DNA from: Labyrinthula sp. Ha
Lineage: Eukaryota; Sar; Bigyra; Labyrinthulida; Labyrinthulaceae
Length of the DNA: 64,000 bases
Assembly: GCA_015227615.1 (NCBI GenBank)
Contig: JAALGZ010000004.1
Span: forward strand, 1,922,001 to 1,986,000
Direction of reading: 5' to 3'
A program made the position numbers and the translations under genes. The first letter of the stretch is position 1. Each line of letters opens with the position of its first letter. This document shows positions 12,910-26,009 of this stretch, piece after piece. The notes under the pieces were generated by a model. That model saw only the letters and a list, made by a program, of their open reading frames with translations, ran no database searches and had not been told where the DNA came from.

Positions 12910-13811
12910 ATGGATGAAACTGGTTGGTCTACGATAGAGAGCGACCCTGGAGTTTTTACAGAACTTATTCAAAGATTTGGAGCTGAAGGTTTAGCTGTTT
13001 CAGAAGTTTATTCACTTGATCCCAAGGAATTTGAGAATACAAGGTATATTCATTCTCGTCCTTGGTTATTTCTTTTAGTATTCACGGGTTCATCTTCCTG
13101 TTCAAGTTCACATCCAACGAGAAACACCCAGATGACTATATTGATGAAGATGTTGATGAAAGTTTGTTCTACATGAAGCAAGTTATCAACAATGCTTGCG
13201 CAACAAATGCTGTTCTATCAATCCTGTTTAATCTGAGCCAAACTCAAGTTAAATTTTCAGATCAGTTGCTCGATTTCAAAAATATGGTAACCTCGTTTCC
13301 CCCTGATATTGCAGGGGAAGCAATATCCAACTCTGAACCCATCAGATCTGCTCACAACAGTTTTGCAAAACCTGCTCAACTTCTTATAGATCCAACAACT
13401 GCACAACCTTCTTCTTCTGAAGACGTCTATCACTTTATTTCTTTTATTCCTTTTAATGGTAAAGTTTATGAACTCGATGGGTTGGATAAAGGACCAAGAG
13501 TTCTGAAATCAGAAACAAACGAGTCATGGATTAAAACTGTCTTCAGAACTCTTTCTCAAAGGACAGAAAGGCAAACTGGGATTAGTTTTAACTTACTAGC
13601 AGTTAGAAAGGATCCACTAAAAGAACTTGAGGAAAACATTGAACTGGAGAATGATAATGCTGAAAAGGCAAGACTTCAAACGTTACTGTTTCAAGAACAG
13701 GTTAAACGTGAGAACTGGAAAAGAGAGAATGTGTTGAGAAGAACTTCTTTTGTTCCAGCGATTCTGAAGGTCTTAGAAAAGATGTGTGAGAAAGATAAGA
13801 TGTTTGAGTGA
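12910..13811 (+). CDS. UCHL5: ubiquitin C-terminal hydrolase, UCHL5/UCH37 family (2 exons)
   Basis: A cysteine protease that removes ubiquitin, usually at the proteasome (via ADRM1/Rpn13) and in INO80. Exons are 12910-13043 and 13079-13811, joined across a 35-nt GT...AG intron, giving 288 aa. The UCH catalytic core is complete: oxyanion Gln79 and nucleophile Cys85 in QVINNACAT, His163 in YHFISF, and Asp178 in YELDG. The spacing agrees with the human enzyme to within a few residues. The N-terminal GWSTIESDPGVFTELI motif and the C-terminal helical ULD-like tail (about 195-288, with the RRTSFVPAILKVL block) separate it from short UCHL1/L3 enzymes. The frame changes between exons, so neither single ORF gives the full protein. 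It is tail to tail with NAA40, with 6 bp between the stops. Confidence 0.95.
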
Positions 13812-13817
13812 GTTAGC

Positions 13818-14453
13818 TTAATCATACGCGCTAATATACTTTGTAGGTTTTATGAGGATTGAGTATGTTTCATCTAGAGGTGACCCTGTATCTAAGACGT
13901 ACTTTGCTTTTTTGAATAGATTCAAAGATGGAATATTGTCTTTGAACACTGTTGATCTTAAACAGCTAAACTTAAATTTATTTGCAAGCAGTGCTGATAA
14001 CGTCAACAGATGGTTTCCTATACCAGATCTTCTGCAAGATGTTTCGACATGTATTTCGTAAATATACAGAGTTGGAGTGTTGAATTCAATGAGAGCTTCC
14101 AATGCGGCAAACCCTTTTAGTTTTCCACTACTATCAACTACAATTAGAAAACTCATGCTACTGGAAAACAGCTCCCTTTTTTTGGCAGTATCATTCCATT
14201 TCCAACCATTTTTGATATATGCATCTTTTACGTTGGTCTTTGTCATTTGAAACATTTGTTCCTTTAACTCACCGTTGTTCTCAAGTTGATCAGTTTGGAA
14301 GAATAGAACTTCAAAAGAATTAAATACTCGAAAAGATTCAACTGATCTTAAAACATCAGGTTCTTGTAAGAAATTTCTAACAATAAGATTCTTCTTTCTC
14401 TCTTTTTCTAGCTCCAGTTGCCTGGCGATTTTCTTTAACTGTTTCTTCTTCAT
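13818..14453 (-). CDS. NAA40: N-alpha-acetyltransferase 40 (NatD), histone H4/H2A N-terminal acetyltransferase
   Basis: Transfers acetyl from acetyl-CoA to the N-terminal Ser of histones H4 and H2A. The 211-aa single-exon product has the NAA40 layout. A basic N-terminal helix (1-25) is followed by the NGWKWND segment (about 98-104), matching the WGWKD element of the human protein. A GNAT fold follows, with YEIHVETSCRRSGIGNHLL (about 148-166) containing the acetyl-CoA pyrophosphate loop RRxGxG. Next comes a TVFKDN segment matching the human TVFKHN block, and a final YSIL strand with a KPTKY tail. Human NAA40 is about 237 aa, so length is near normal. The stop lies 6 bp from the UCHL5 stop, so the two 3' UTRs must overlap. 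Confidence 0.9.
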   Translation of the reverse strand: MKKKQLKKIARQLELEKERKKNLIVRNFLQEPDVLRSVESFRVFNSFEVLFFQTDQLENNGELKEQMFQMTKTNVKDAYIKNGWKWNDTAKKRELFSSSMSFLIVVDSSGKLKGFAALEALIEFNTPTLYIYEIHVETSCRRSGIGNHLLTLSALLANKFKFSCLRSTVFKDNIPSLNLFKKAKYVLDTGSPLDETYSILIKPTKYISAYD

Positions 14454-14639
14454 ATGGTGTGCCAGAGTAATGCCATACTAAGATATGATAAAATATTTCA
14501 TGCTCAAAGTTCAAATATCGGAACATAGATAGGCTTAAGGAGTTAATTCGATTAACTGGTCTAACTTATTGCGACGAGAGTAGTCTTAACCCGTAAGTAC
14601 TTACTCGCTTCATATTTTGATCACTATTAGCTCCTGTGG

Positions 14640-16015
14640 CAGGATTTTCAAATTTCTTATGGCAACAATGTAATTAATCGTTCTTATCAGAAGAGGCAAA
14701 AGCAGCTACTTCATTTTCTTTATTAGGAAAAATGCTTTGGATCTTGGGCTTACACTTGAATATAAATTAATTATTCTTGTCTCTTATTGCAGTATATAAA
14801 ATGATCTGATCTTTCTGTATTGACGTAAAATTATTGTGTGCAACAATATAAAGTCCTTCCTGAAGTAAACTTGCAACTGAAGCTAGAAACACCTGTAACT
14901 CTTCAAAGATATATATTTTCCTTTATTGGGTCTTTTTTACGTCGCTTAAAGTTGCAGTAGAGGTAGATTTACTAACATATTTGTACATTTTGCCACCTGG
15001 AGCACCAACAAATCTTGGTACTGTTAAATCTTCAATAGGAATAAATTACCTCGTAAATTGAGAACCACAAAGATGGTAAGAAGGATCGCTGTCCGAAATA
15101 AGGGTATTTTCTTGTGTAAACATGTTCTTAGCTTATTAGATTACAAAGTCTGCATTAGATAATATCACAGTCATATCCATAAAAGCATTGGCAAAACATT
15201 CATTGCTTCTAATAATATTCCTTGCTAAATTTTCCAGCTTATTTTTTCCTTTACATACGTAAGCAGAATGCCGATTGATTTCTCAAATGGTGCAATACCT
15301 GTCTTTCGTACAATCAGCTTCTTATGTTCTTTCTTACAACACTTGGAACAAATCATCAAGACTCGATTGCCATTCGATTAGAACTTTTTCTAGTATACCA
15401 CCTATGCTTCTACAGCGATTGACAAGACTCTTGCAAATAAGTCTTCATATGTTTGTATTTTGTCTGGCTTAAACTTAGCACACATCTCATATTCGTTCTT
15501 TAACATCCTAACTGAAATTGATGCTGGACAAGCTTTGAACAAGCTCTATAGCAGTTTGCTATGATCAATGTCTCCTCCCAGCCTGTTTAAATTCGGTAAC
15601 ATTTATTAATATTATTTATCTTTTTCAGAATGGAGCATTCAAAAGGATTTTCGAGTTGATCTAAAAGGTCCAGAAGACTCTGCTCTTTCTTTCCAATGCA
15701 GTATTCTTTGAGAATACCTATTGCATGCAGTGGCTCCTTGACTCCATGAAAAAGAAAATGAAGTGTTACATCAGCATACTTTTTAATGTTCCTGATAACC
15801 TTAGTTTCCTGAGACTTAAATGAATGTAATAAAAATTCAGAAGTGGTAGAAACAGCATCCTCAGATGACTCTTCCACTAAGAAAGAACCAAAGTCTTCAT
15901 TCTCGAATAGAGGTTCGATGTAGTTTTTCTATTCCATGAACGCATCCATATTTTTGAGAACCAGATTGTCCTTTCCATTATATCTTGCAGCCCTTTGACT
16001 TTAAGTTGAACTTAG
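14640..16015 (-). pseudogene. decayed protein-coding remnant, family unknown
   Basis: The minus strand shows a series of protein-like stretches in different frames. The best is 15587-15877 (96 aa, helical, acidic start MEESSEDAVSTTSEF, ending in Asn/Lys). Others lie at about 15380-15520 (with KPDKIQTYEDLFARVL) and about 14750-15050 (with VPRFVGAPGGKMYKYV and FLASVASLLQEGLYIV). Their order is consistent with one formerly longer protein of over 400 aa. Several frame changes and stops separate them, too many to be explained by ultrashort introns alone. I recognise no family. It may be a host gene relic or part of a DNA transposon. Confidence 0.35.
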
Positions 16016-18240
16016 ACTATAAAGTTGTTTTTGAATACTCTTAAAAGTTTTCGACTGTTAACCTTGTCAGGATGTAAAATTATTTTTTTACATTCTTCCT
16101 TTGACAAGTATTAAAGTGTGTCTCAAACCAAACTAACATGAAAAACTTTGTTCTTTGGTCTTCTTTCAAATTCCAAGCCAAAAAACAACTAGCATAAATG
16201 TTTTTCCGCTCTGTTCTTCTTTAAATACTAATCTCAAAATGCCAACAACAATATACCCTGAATACCTGTACAACCAGGTTTTTCTTTTGAATTTGCTTCA
16301 TTTCAAAAATATGGTCCTGTTTATACGGATTCTCATACCGTGCATGAGAAATCCATGTTTTATTTTTTTTCTTGATTTGAAGTGGATGGCGCACCACAAT
16401 GCATAAGAAGTTGGCAGTAGTATTTTCTTTGATATCGTGGACCACGAGTCTTGGCAGAAGTTGTGTTTTTGAAGGTGCGAAGATTTGGGGCACTAATATC
16501 GGGACGATTTCCGAATCGAAAGTGGATATGGAACATTGTGATTATAAAAGTACCCTTTAATATAACACTTAGTGCTTATTCTTACTTCACACAACATGAC
16601 AATATTCTAGCTGAAGTAAAAAACTCGTATATGAGGATGGTGCCAATATACAGTATCTCTTAGCAAAGTCTTTGTCTTCTTTATATTTATATTTGGGGAA
16701 GTTACATGCTCAAATTTAGAAACTTATTGAATCAAACTAATATTGATTTTATCCTGTTGGCAAGAAACTCCTACAATAGCGGCAATAGCAAATTATTTGC
16801 AATAACTTGAAAGAAGTTGTATTCTAGCTGTGTCAGGTAGAATTATCCTTATCATAAATGAATTTAGTGCTAGAATAAGAAGAGGGGGGGGAATAAAGAG
16901 TCTCCTTGAAGCACACCTCTACGGAAATCCAATAGTCAACTCTACGTCTCCTCAGTAACTTGAACTATAGTTTTCTCTTACAGTAGTTGAATAATTTGTC
17001 ATTTCCTTTTAGGGATATTGTGTTCCAAAGCGAAAGTTTCTAACTAGTACCACTAATCTTCTTCTTCATTGCCTTCTCCAGCTGTATTAGAAAACTCAAA
17101 TAGATTCTTGATCTTAGATAATGTGTGGAGGGTAGCAGTTCCAAAGAACGGACTTACACTTCTGCCTAATCTTAACAGTGAGTTCAAGCATCATGTCGCT
17201 ATTAGCATCGGTTTCCGTATCCTCCAAAACAAGTACTTCAGCAAAGAAGGTATTTGCAGCTTCAGTTTTGATTGGCGGGCTTGACAAAACCCCCTTCTGC
17301 CAGGTGAGCTAACAGAGCTCATTACCTTCATCCTTTCTAGACCATTCTTATATACTCTTTCAAACATCGAGAACTTCGTGGTTGAAGTAGGCGAGGGCAA
17401 GTACATAAATTTTCTAGCGCTAGCACCACATGCTTTGACGCAGACTAGATTTATGCGTACTCTAAGTTACTTCACATATCCCTGTACTATTTTAGAAGGT
17501 GGTACGGGTTGTTCGTGTTCAGAAATTGATAACCAGATACATCCTGATATCATTTCTGAAGCTCTAAGAGAGATCAGAGTATAGCAGGGTAGCAGAGTGA
17601 GTCCTCATTAGGGGTTCATTCCAGCTTTTCAGGAACTTTTCGAGTGAGTGAGTCTCACTTAATAATGGTGGAGTATTGAGTGAGAAGCCAGAGAGGAATG
17701 AAGAGCTGTTGTCACCTACTTTAAATATTATGTTTGTGTTAAGTGGCTAGTAATTTGTATACTAAATTTCTAATCAAATGATACTAAATATAGGAAACAA
17801 GAAAACTTTATAGCTAAATACTTGTAGCAACAGGTTAAGAACCCGAGAACTCAAGAGAAATAGGTATATTACTCCGGATTTTTAACTACGAGGCTCAGAG
17901 CCAACTAGTTTAAATCCAAGAGAGGAATCCTAACTTAACAAATTATATAAAATTATTTACCTTTCTTCCCCTAGCTCCTCGGTGTTGTCGTAGAGTACTA
18001 CGTAGTATTCTGTCGGAAAACAGCTATTTATTTTTAATATTCTAAAAGTTTTTACCATGATGCCTACCTATTTATATTCATTGTGGTAGTTAACTCAACA
18101 TTTTTCTGTTTGTTTTCTTTCGTTGCTTAAACAAAAAAAATCTATTCCCAAACATGAATTAACAAAATACAACAAGAGAGATAAGAAAAATTACGAGAAA
18201 CTATGACGCTAAAATAAGAGAACTTATATATTTGGGCACC
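16016..18240. other. intergenic with weak coding-like fragments
   Basis: Open frames of 70-90 codons occur at 16221-16493 (-) and at 17069-17284 and 17378-17584 (+), with a competing minus frame at 17191-17406. They look slightly more protein-like than surrounding DNA, but I cannot name a family or decide the strand. A run of nine G occurs near 16880. Confidence 0.3.
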
Positions 18241-20900
18241 TTTACAAATATTTTTATAGATTTAGAGCTCTATTTTGAAGTATATTTAAGTAAGAGAGAC
18301 CTTGCTTTGTTTATTTTGTATGAACTACTTACCCCGATCCTCGTTAAAAATGAGATAAAGTTTCCAAAACTAAGCTGGATGTTGTAATCTTCTTTGAAAA
18401 AAATTGCTATGGTACTATCAACAAAAGGAGCTTAGGGGTTCTTTCAAAGACTCCTGACGGTATTCCTATTGAGTTAATAAAACTTTCCGTTGATTGTAAT
18501 ATTTACAATTATACCCAATTTGTATTCCTTGTCTATGATTACAATGATAAATACTACCAACCGAGAATGGACTATGCTATTGACTTATAAGTTGTATTCC
18601 ACTTTTTTCGTACTGCCTTAGCTCTTGAGCTCATTCACTCTATTGAGAACACCATCATTGTCTTTACAGCATTTTTGTTCATTAAATATCATTACCAAGA
18701 AAACTGAAACAACACATGTTACTGCAAGAGACGGTTAAATATAGTTCTGTTTCGCGTCTTAAGTAATTACATTAACGTTTTTGGCAAGAATACACGGGGT
18801 TCGTATTCCATGGTGGAGTGGAAACCCATTAATTGCGAGATATATTCGTGATGGGTTTACTAAATAACCGAATTCAAGTTCACTAGTCAATTAGTAACGT
18901 TGAAAAGTTAGACTTTGCTATACAATACTTCTTCCAAGTCTTTTTAACATGCCTCTTTACTGTGTCGATAATGCAAAATGAGATTCAAATTCCAGAATTA
19001 TTACCAAAGTAACTAATGTTGCTAACTCTGACAACAAAAAATTTTTAAGTCTAACCGCAGATGCTAAAAATGTGGACATTATGGGCATTCAGTTAAACTA
19101 TGTTCGAGCCTAAAACACGTCTGTTGGAAGTTTGGATTTCCTACCCACAAATATTGGTCTTGTAAGATTTAGGTTCTCAGAACAAAAACTGAGAAAAACA
19201 TCAAAGACGATGATAGTGCGGAAGAAAATGATACCAACGATGGAAACATCAACCAAGAAGAAGCCAAGATCCAACAGTCAGAGGTTAATAGTCCATATGA
19301 GAATGAAGAAGAAGTTCAGCCTACCCATTTAGATATATACATTATGTTTCTAAATATCTCAATCAAATCAACGTCAATAAAAACAAAATGTTGGTGTCGA
19401 TTCAAACAGGAATTTTTCCAATCCGTTTTGAACCCAGGAGCTCATCGGCACGTTATTTGAAGCAAATTTTGCTTTCAGAATGTTCAACTGATACACATTA
19501 TATCAATTTCTAGAGTACTTTCAAGGCAAACCATCAATAGTGTCGAAGCAACCCTGGATCTTATAGTTCTTAACAATCTAGTACTACAACTTCACGATAT
19601 CATATTCATCCCTCAACCTCAGAAAAATACAGTTGTTATTTCTCAACCAGCTTTAATCAACGACGTTTTATCAATAGTCAAACTCCCAATGAAACTAAAA
19701 CAACCAAGAATGGATATACGTTCGTAAAATCATAAAAAACGAGCAATGAGTATATTCTTCACAGCAAGAAAATTCCAACCAGCAACATCGGCATACTTAA
19801 ATACGATGTCACTACAGAAGAATTGGGTCATTCTCGTCTTGGCCATCCCAATAATAAATACCTGGCCAACTGCGGATTCAAACCAATAAAGAGACCTTTC
19901 GGTTTAAAATGTGTTGCAGACTAAATTCGCAAAAAACCTAAATAGAAAATCTTGAACAAAGAAACAACCACTCTATCACAACCATAACATCCATTTGAAG
20001 AACTACACATTGATACATTAGGTCCGTTACCCCGCTCCTTCCAAGACTTCAAATTCATCGCCCTCATGGTATGCAATAAAAGTAATTATCTTATTCCTGT
20101 ACTCGTTCTTACAAAAGATGTCATGTCCCAAAAGAGTATCGATCGCCTTGAACTTATAGACTAAATTCCACACAAAAATACGTGGTCTACGACCATGGTT
20201 CTGAATTTTCTACCTTAAATAAACACTGCGCCAGCAATGGAATTATCAAGGAGTATTCTAATGAACAGCTTCAAGTAGAGAATGGATGAATCGAGCCTCA
20301 AAACAAAACTCTTGTTTTTATGTTCAAGTAACTTTTATATCAAACTCAGATACCCTTATGCTTTTCGGACTACGCTGCAATACACGCTTAGAAAATCATT
20401 TACTTTATATAAAGAAAGGATAAGAAGTCATCTTTTGAACAGGTCAGCAACAAACCTCCATCTCTATTTGAAGTCAAACTATTTGAAACAAAACCATTCA
20501 CACTATTCTCGAAACGTAAAAAGCCTCAAAGACACAGAAAAATTATCTACCTTGAAACTGACACTAAATCCAAAGCAAACAACTGCTACGACGTTAATAG
20601 ATGAAAATCTATCACTTCCTCACCGCCTAACCCGATAAAATAGGATCAACAGTAGAAATCTACAATGATTTTCACCAAGACTTAGAGCTGGGTTCAGATT
20701 TCTTAACTCCGGAGGCAGATATCCCTCCTGATCTAATTGGTCAGAACAATTTCCCAAGATAAAAGCTAATCATACTTGGCATGACTCATCGATGCGCAGA
20801 ATTGCTGTTTTCCATTCTCTGGTAAAATATGAAGGGCAATAGGAGCATAGTAAAGTTTGGTACGAGGTTTTAAGCGTCCACTAAGAGTTAAAAATCCAAT
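18240..20900 (+). mobile_element. Ty1/copia LTR retrotransposon fossil
   Basis: Old, heavily broken copy. Recognisable parts in order: a CCHC-type zinc knuckle of gag (about 19056-19105); a protease-like stretch (about 19390-19500); the GAG-pre-integrase signature LGHSRLGHPNNKY (19822-19860); the start of the integrase core with LHIDTLGPLPRSF (about 19997-20040); and further integrase/pol-like sequence to about 20900. The gag-protease-integrase order with a GAG-pre-integrase block identifies Ty1/copia rather than Ty3. Ends are uncertain and I found no matching LTR pair. It carries many breaks, clearly more than ten, so it is old. Confidence 0.75.
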
Positions 20901-23900
20901 GGTAAAGTTCTTTTTTCTCCTTATTTTATGCAATTACAGCAACTTCTATATTTATTAAAACTTAATCCTCAGAGATTGGGTTGGAGTAAACGTTTAAAAA
21001 TAGCCTGCATAACTCGGTCCAAGATAAAGACGAGGATGAATTTAAGTAATATTCCATAACTTGGCCTTATATTTGATTATATGTAAGAGCTACTAAACAC
21101 AGGTTTGCCTTCAAGTGTTTAGTGTTTTAAGGCTATTTATTTTGAATATCAAAATTGAGAGGATGTAAATTTGTGCTGAAATCACAATTGTAAACTTAAA
21201 TTGTTTTGACACAATAGAGAAAATATGAACAACATTGGAAGAGATCCGGTATCCAAACATATTGTTCAAAGAGCACAATCTTCGTGGCCCCAAATCCTAC
21301 CCTTCGACATAGTTATCTTTGCTACTTTGAATATCTTCTCTGCGCGATGGAGAAAATTTTCGTGCATTAACCTTGACGTTTCTCTAAATGCTGCTTCGAT
21401 AGTTGTAATACAAGCCTCAGCAACTCCCTCTTCAAGGTCCACATTCTCAGACTTAAAGTCTATAAATATGTAAGGTGTGCTTGCTATGTTGGAAAAACAT
21501 ATGAATACCGAGAAATCTGTTTCAAGTACTCTCTAAGATTAGAAGAGCCAAGAATAGTACTAAAAGAATTTCTAGACTGATGTCCCTAGGTTCTTCTATA
21601 CTGAGTTGTCTTTCCGAGTTCTTTTTGATTTTCTGTTTCCTTGATCTTGAGAGTTTTAGTCCTGGGCAGTTAAGAAAACGAGCCAATGAGATTCAAGAGT
21701 ATCTGGCTTTTGAATCAAAAATTTTTATTCATCTATAAGCAACCTATTAGCTTAGATTTTGAGTGCTTCTGATGCGCCAATATCTAGTCACAAACATTTA
21801 TTCTTAATGAAGATGAAATTTTCCACAATGAGAGATACTCCAAGATTTTTTGCTTAAAACCCAAATCGATTATCTCATTTTTTACTAAACATGTTAAAGA
21901 AAAAAATCTTGTTTATTTCCAGTGTCTGGTCAAGATTAAGAAGGTGGTGATTTGGTCACCAGTAAGAAAAAACAACCTGGTAGAATTTCCCAGCAACCGC
22001 AAAAGGAGGAAAATTGGGAAATTAGACATAGCAGAGTATAAAGAAATATGTATAGAACAAATTTCTTCCAAGGAAGGCTGGATTTCCACAATTATCGGAG
22101 TTCTAATTTCTCCAGACATAATGTCAAGTACTGTCTATACTAGGCAGCTGGTGTGCCATCTTAACCGAAGATTTCCAATAACTTTCCACAGTATATTGAT
22201 GAGCGAACTGTTACCAAAAAAGGCTGAAAGATTTAAGTCTGAAGTAAAAACGAATTAAATCTTCGTAATATTCTTAAGGTGTAACAGTTTTATACAATGT
22301 CTTAATGTAAAATTCTGCAGCTGATACTTTTGCGTGGGTTAACTCACTATAATGACAAGAGTTCGAAGCAGAGAAACTCTTTTAATGCCTTACCCATGTA
22401 TGATTCCATAGGATAATATACGTTAAAAATTGGTTTAAGGGAATTAACAATATTGTGACTTATTTGACAAGGTCAGCGCGGCTGTCACCTAGTAACTCTC
22501 AAGTGTTTAAAACGTCATTCGTACCTCTATGAAGAATGTAGCTGATACTGATAACAAGCAAGCTCTCCAGGGGTGAACTTTGTTTCAGTTTTTCTGATAC
22601 TTCAATGGTTATTTAATTAACACACTTTTTGTCAATGTATGTAATGAGACCTTTACCAGAGACACTGAAGATAAAAGCCCATTGATTCGAGAATAAAGTC
22701 ATCTACTTTGAACATCAGAGAAAAGTTTTTTTATTGTCAGGTTACATTAAGCAGGACTCCAAAGCAGCCTCTGGTTGGACCAGAAATCTAGGAACAGTAC
22801 AAGATGAGATTATTTTAACGCATAAGAGCTATCGTAATTGGTTTAATAACACTTTTTCAAGAATCCCATCAAACATTTGCCGTTTTAATCTTGTACACAA
22901 ATGTGTAAAGAAATAAACTGTGAAATGAGTTTGACTAAACACACAATGTGGGGTCAAAAATAGTTTTTATTGAAGCCTGTGTGATATATTTCTTTTTTTT
23001 GCTCTCTACCTGAGCTTGCTAATAGAACAGAGGTTGTTGCATATAGTAAAATGTTAGATTACAGGTTTTGTCCCAGGATGAATGCCTAGGACAGCCTCAG
23101 GGTATTAAGTGAAATTTAGGTTTAGAAAGTAAGAATAACAAACTAACAAATGATGGAGCCAATGGAAAATAGTTCGTTTCTCTTAGTTTCCTAGATCGTC
23201 ATTACAACTCAGTGTTGACCTGTCGTATTTTGAAATATCGGTTGGTGGGAAAACTGTAGTATACGCTCTTTGGCATTCAGATTTATAGTTAATAGCTCTA
23301 GGTTCAATGCTTCGGATATGTGAAACACATCGTTACGCGGGATAAGTATATGCCAGTTAGCTTTACGGTGACTGAAAAAAACTTTGTAAACTTGGAATCC
23401 AGCAGAGTAAGGGAAAATACATTAGTAACTGTTACAGGTGATAGAGGTATTATGACCATAGTGCATAAATGACATATTTTGCACCGTTCTTCGGTAAATA
23501 GAAATGATCACTCATAGTTTAATTTTTACTAGCTGAGGAAGAGGTCGCAAAGTTCATGTGACTAAGAGCTCCAGTACTCGGGAAAATAATGTAGAATGAA
23601 GCTTGGATTCCTTCCTTTATGTTACTATAACCTGCACAGTTAAGAGTTAGATTCCTCTACATGTATATTATAAAACTACTTCGCGCTTTCTATATATATT
23701 TAGCTTGAGTTGAAACTCAATAGCTACTGTCTTATACTGCTTTGTTGTATCTCAGTGGTTGTTTTAGTTGTTATAGGATAGGTAGTTAGTTTGGTTTTTG
23801 ACCATTAGCTTGGTACACACTATTCGTTCCAATATTTGTATTTTTTGATATAAAAGAAAACAAAGGAACACGCAGTAAGTCCAAAACTATATTTTGAACC

Positions 23901-24632
23901 TTTAATGTTTAATATAAGAAACGAGACATACATATAAGTTAAGATACAACATGCTTAGTAGTAGAATGTATGAAGTTCTTAGCGGATTGAACGTAGGCTA
24001 GAGTCTATCATTTAATGTGACCGAATCTAGCTCATTGTTGTATACAGTCGCACTTACATGGATCTTGTAGTTCTTTTTGAGGAACAGCTGACGCTTTTTG
24101 GTTTTCTAGCGACTTTCTTGTGATTTCGTTGGCTTCTTTTCTTGGTCTTCATGTTTGATTAAGTCTTACCAAATTGTCCAAAACCTTCACATATAGAGCG
24201 GATACAAAAGATAGCTCTCTATTTTTTTTGCTACAAGCTAACTATATGCCCGTTTCATATAATAAGCTGCACATAACCGTGAAGGTGGTTACGCAGCTCT
24301 CAGGATTTTGATGTAGGTCACATCGAGGATTTACGAAAAGTAAGCGGCGGTACGTCACCCATAGGTAGAAACAAATAATATTCCAAAACAAAATATTAAT
24401 TTCTCCAAGAATACCCGGGCTCAAACAAGCAATCTAGAACTGTTTATTTACCTCTTTAATTTACCGGTGCTTACATTATCCTTTGTTCAACAATTGGGGT
24501 AGCTTCTCTTGATTTATCCCAAAAGCTTAAACATATTGCAACAAGCATTTTCGTCGACAGAGCAAGATAGAAAATATCCCAAGAACGTTTATTAATTTCT
24601 TTGCTATTCCAAGAAACTAAAGCCAGAACAAA
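20901..24632. other. intergenic, 3.7 kb, one weak ORF
   Basis: No recognised gene. The best open frame is 21944-22258 (+, 104 aa, basic, starting MVIWSPVRKNN). It is preceded by an acceptor-like tttatttccag at about 21912-21922, so it could be an exon remnant; no family is recognised. The 200 bp before 24633 hold the promoter of the succinyl-CoA ligase gene. Confidence 0.35.
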
Positions 24633-26009
24633 ATGCGATCAGCTATTAGCAAATTTCCAAGGACTTTGTTACGATCCTCCAGTAAATGTTTTTCACTTTG
24701 CAAACTCCTCGACTAAACTTTCTTATCTTAAATTTCTTAGATTTTTCAGCAAGTTTGAGACCAGCACAAACCTGCCAGGTTCGATACTTGAATGTTCACG
24801 AGTACAATGCTTTTGACATTATGAAGGACCACGGTGTTTCAGTACCCAAAGGAATCATGTGTGAAACACCAAGCGCAGTTGCCGATGCATACAACTCTGG
24901 GTCACTTGGAGGACCCGAGATCGTAGTAAAAGCACAAGCTTTGACAGGAGGAAGAGGTCGTGGTCACTTTGATAATGGATTTCAAGGTGGAGTTAAAATT
25001 GTTGGATCTGCAGATGAGGCTAAAGAAGTCGCAGGAAACATGATTGGACAGAAGTTGATTACAAAGCAAACTGGGGAAGAAGGCAAACCTGTAAACAAGG
25101 TAAAATAGCTACTTATTTTAATTGTAGGTTTATTTGATGGAGAAGTTGAATATTGATAAAGAAGCTTACTTCTCGATATTGTTTGATAGAGCTGCTCAAG
25201 GACCAGTTCTTGTTGGATCGCCTGCGGGGGGAATGGCAATCGAGGATGTTGCTGCTGAAACTCCAGAAAAGATATTCACCACGAAAGTTGATATCGAAGA
25301 GGGAGTAACCTCAAGTCAAGCTGCTGAGCTTGCCAAGAATATGGGGTTCGAGGGAGCTGCGCAGAAGGAATGCGAGGATGTGATTAAAGGGTTATATGAT
25401 CTTTTTATAAAGACTGACGCGACCCTTGTTGAGATCAACCCCCTTGCGCAGACTAAGGAAGGGAATGTGTTTTGCAGTGATTGCAAACTTAATTTTGATG
25501 ACAACGCAAAGTTTAGACAAGAGCCTATCCACGAGTTGCGCGATGTTACTCAGGAGGATTCCAGAGAAGTTGAGGCCGCTAAATTTGACCTAAATTACAT
25601 TGGATTAGATGGCTCAATTGGTTGTTTGGTCAATGGTGCTGGATTAGCTATGGCTACTATGGATATCATAAAGTTGTATGGTGGTTCACCAGCAAACTTT
25701 TTGGATGTTGGAGGTGGAGCAACTGAAGATCAGGTCGAGAAAGCTTTTGCCATTTTGAACGCTGATCCTAAAGTAAAAGCAATTTTAGTAAACATCTTTG
25801 GTGGAATTATGAGATGCGATATCATTGCTGCAGGAGTTGTAGCCGCGGCTAAGACTATTGGTCTGGATAAACCTCTTGTCGTTAGATTACAAGGAACAAA
25901 TGTAGAACTAGCAAAGGAAATCATAGCAAACTCTGGAGTGGAAATGACCATGCTTGACGATCTTGATGAAGCTGCAAGCAGAGCAGTTGCTCTAGGTGCA
26001 GAAAACTAA
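24633..26009 (+). CDS. succinyl-CoA ligase (ADP- or GDP-forming) beta subunit, mitochondrial (3 exons)
   Basis: TCA-cycle enzyme subunit; with alpha it converts succinyl-CoA to succinate and makes ATP or GTP. Exons 24633-24681, 24741-25099 and 25128-26009 give 429 aa. Introns are 59 nt and only 28 nt (25100-25127, gtaaaa...ttgtag). Exon 1 plus the start of exon 2 encode a Ser/Arg-rich, acid-free leader (MRSAISKFPRTLLRSS) that looks like a mitochondrial transit peptide. The ATP-grasp fold begins at LNVHEYNAFDIMKDHGV, with KAQALTGGRGRG as the nucleotide loop and the VGSPAGGMAIEDVA and VEINPLAQT blocks. The ligase/CoA domain has NGAGLAMATMD, FLDVGGGA and VNIFGGIMRCD, then RLQGTNVE. Length is normal. 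Intron 1 has two acceptors 9 nt apart that both keep frame. ADP versus GDP preference cannot be read here. Confidence 0.96.

Noticed and set aside
20282-20638. 118-codon plus-strand ORF
   Set aside because: It overlaps the copia fossil in a frame other than the pol-like one; treated as a shadow.
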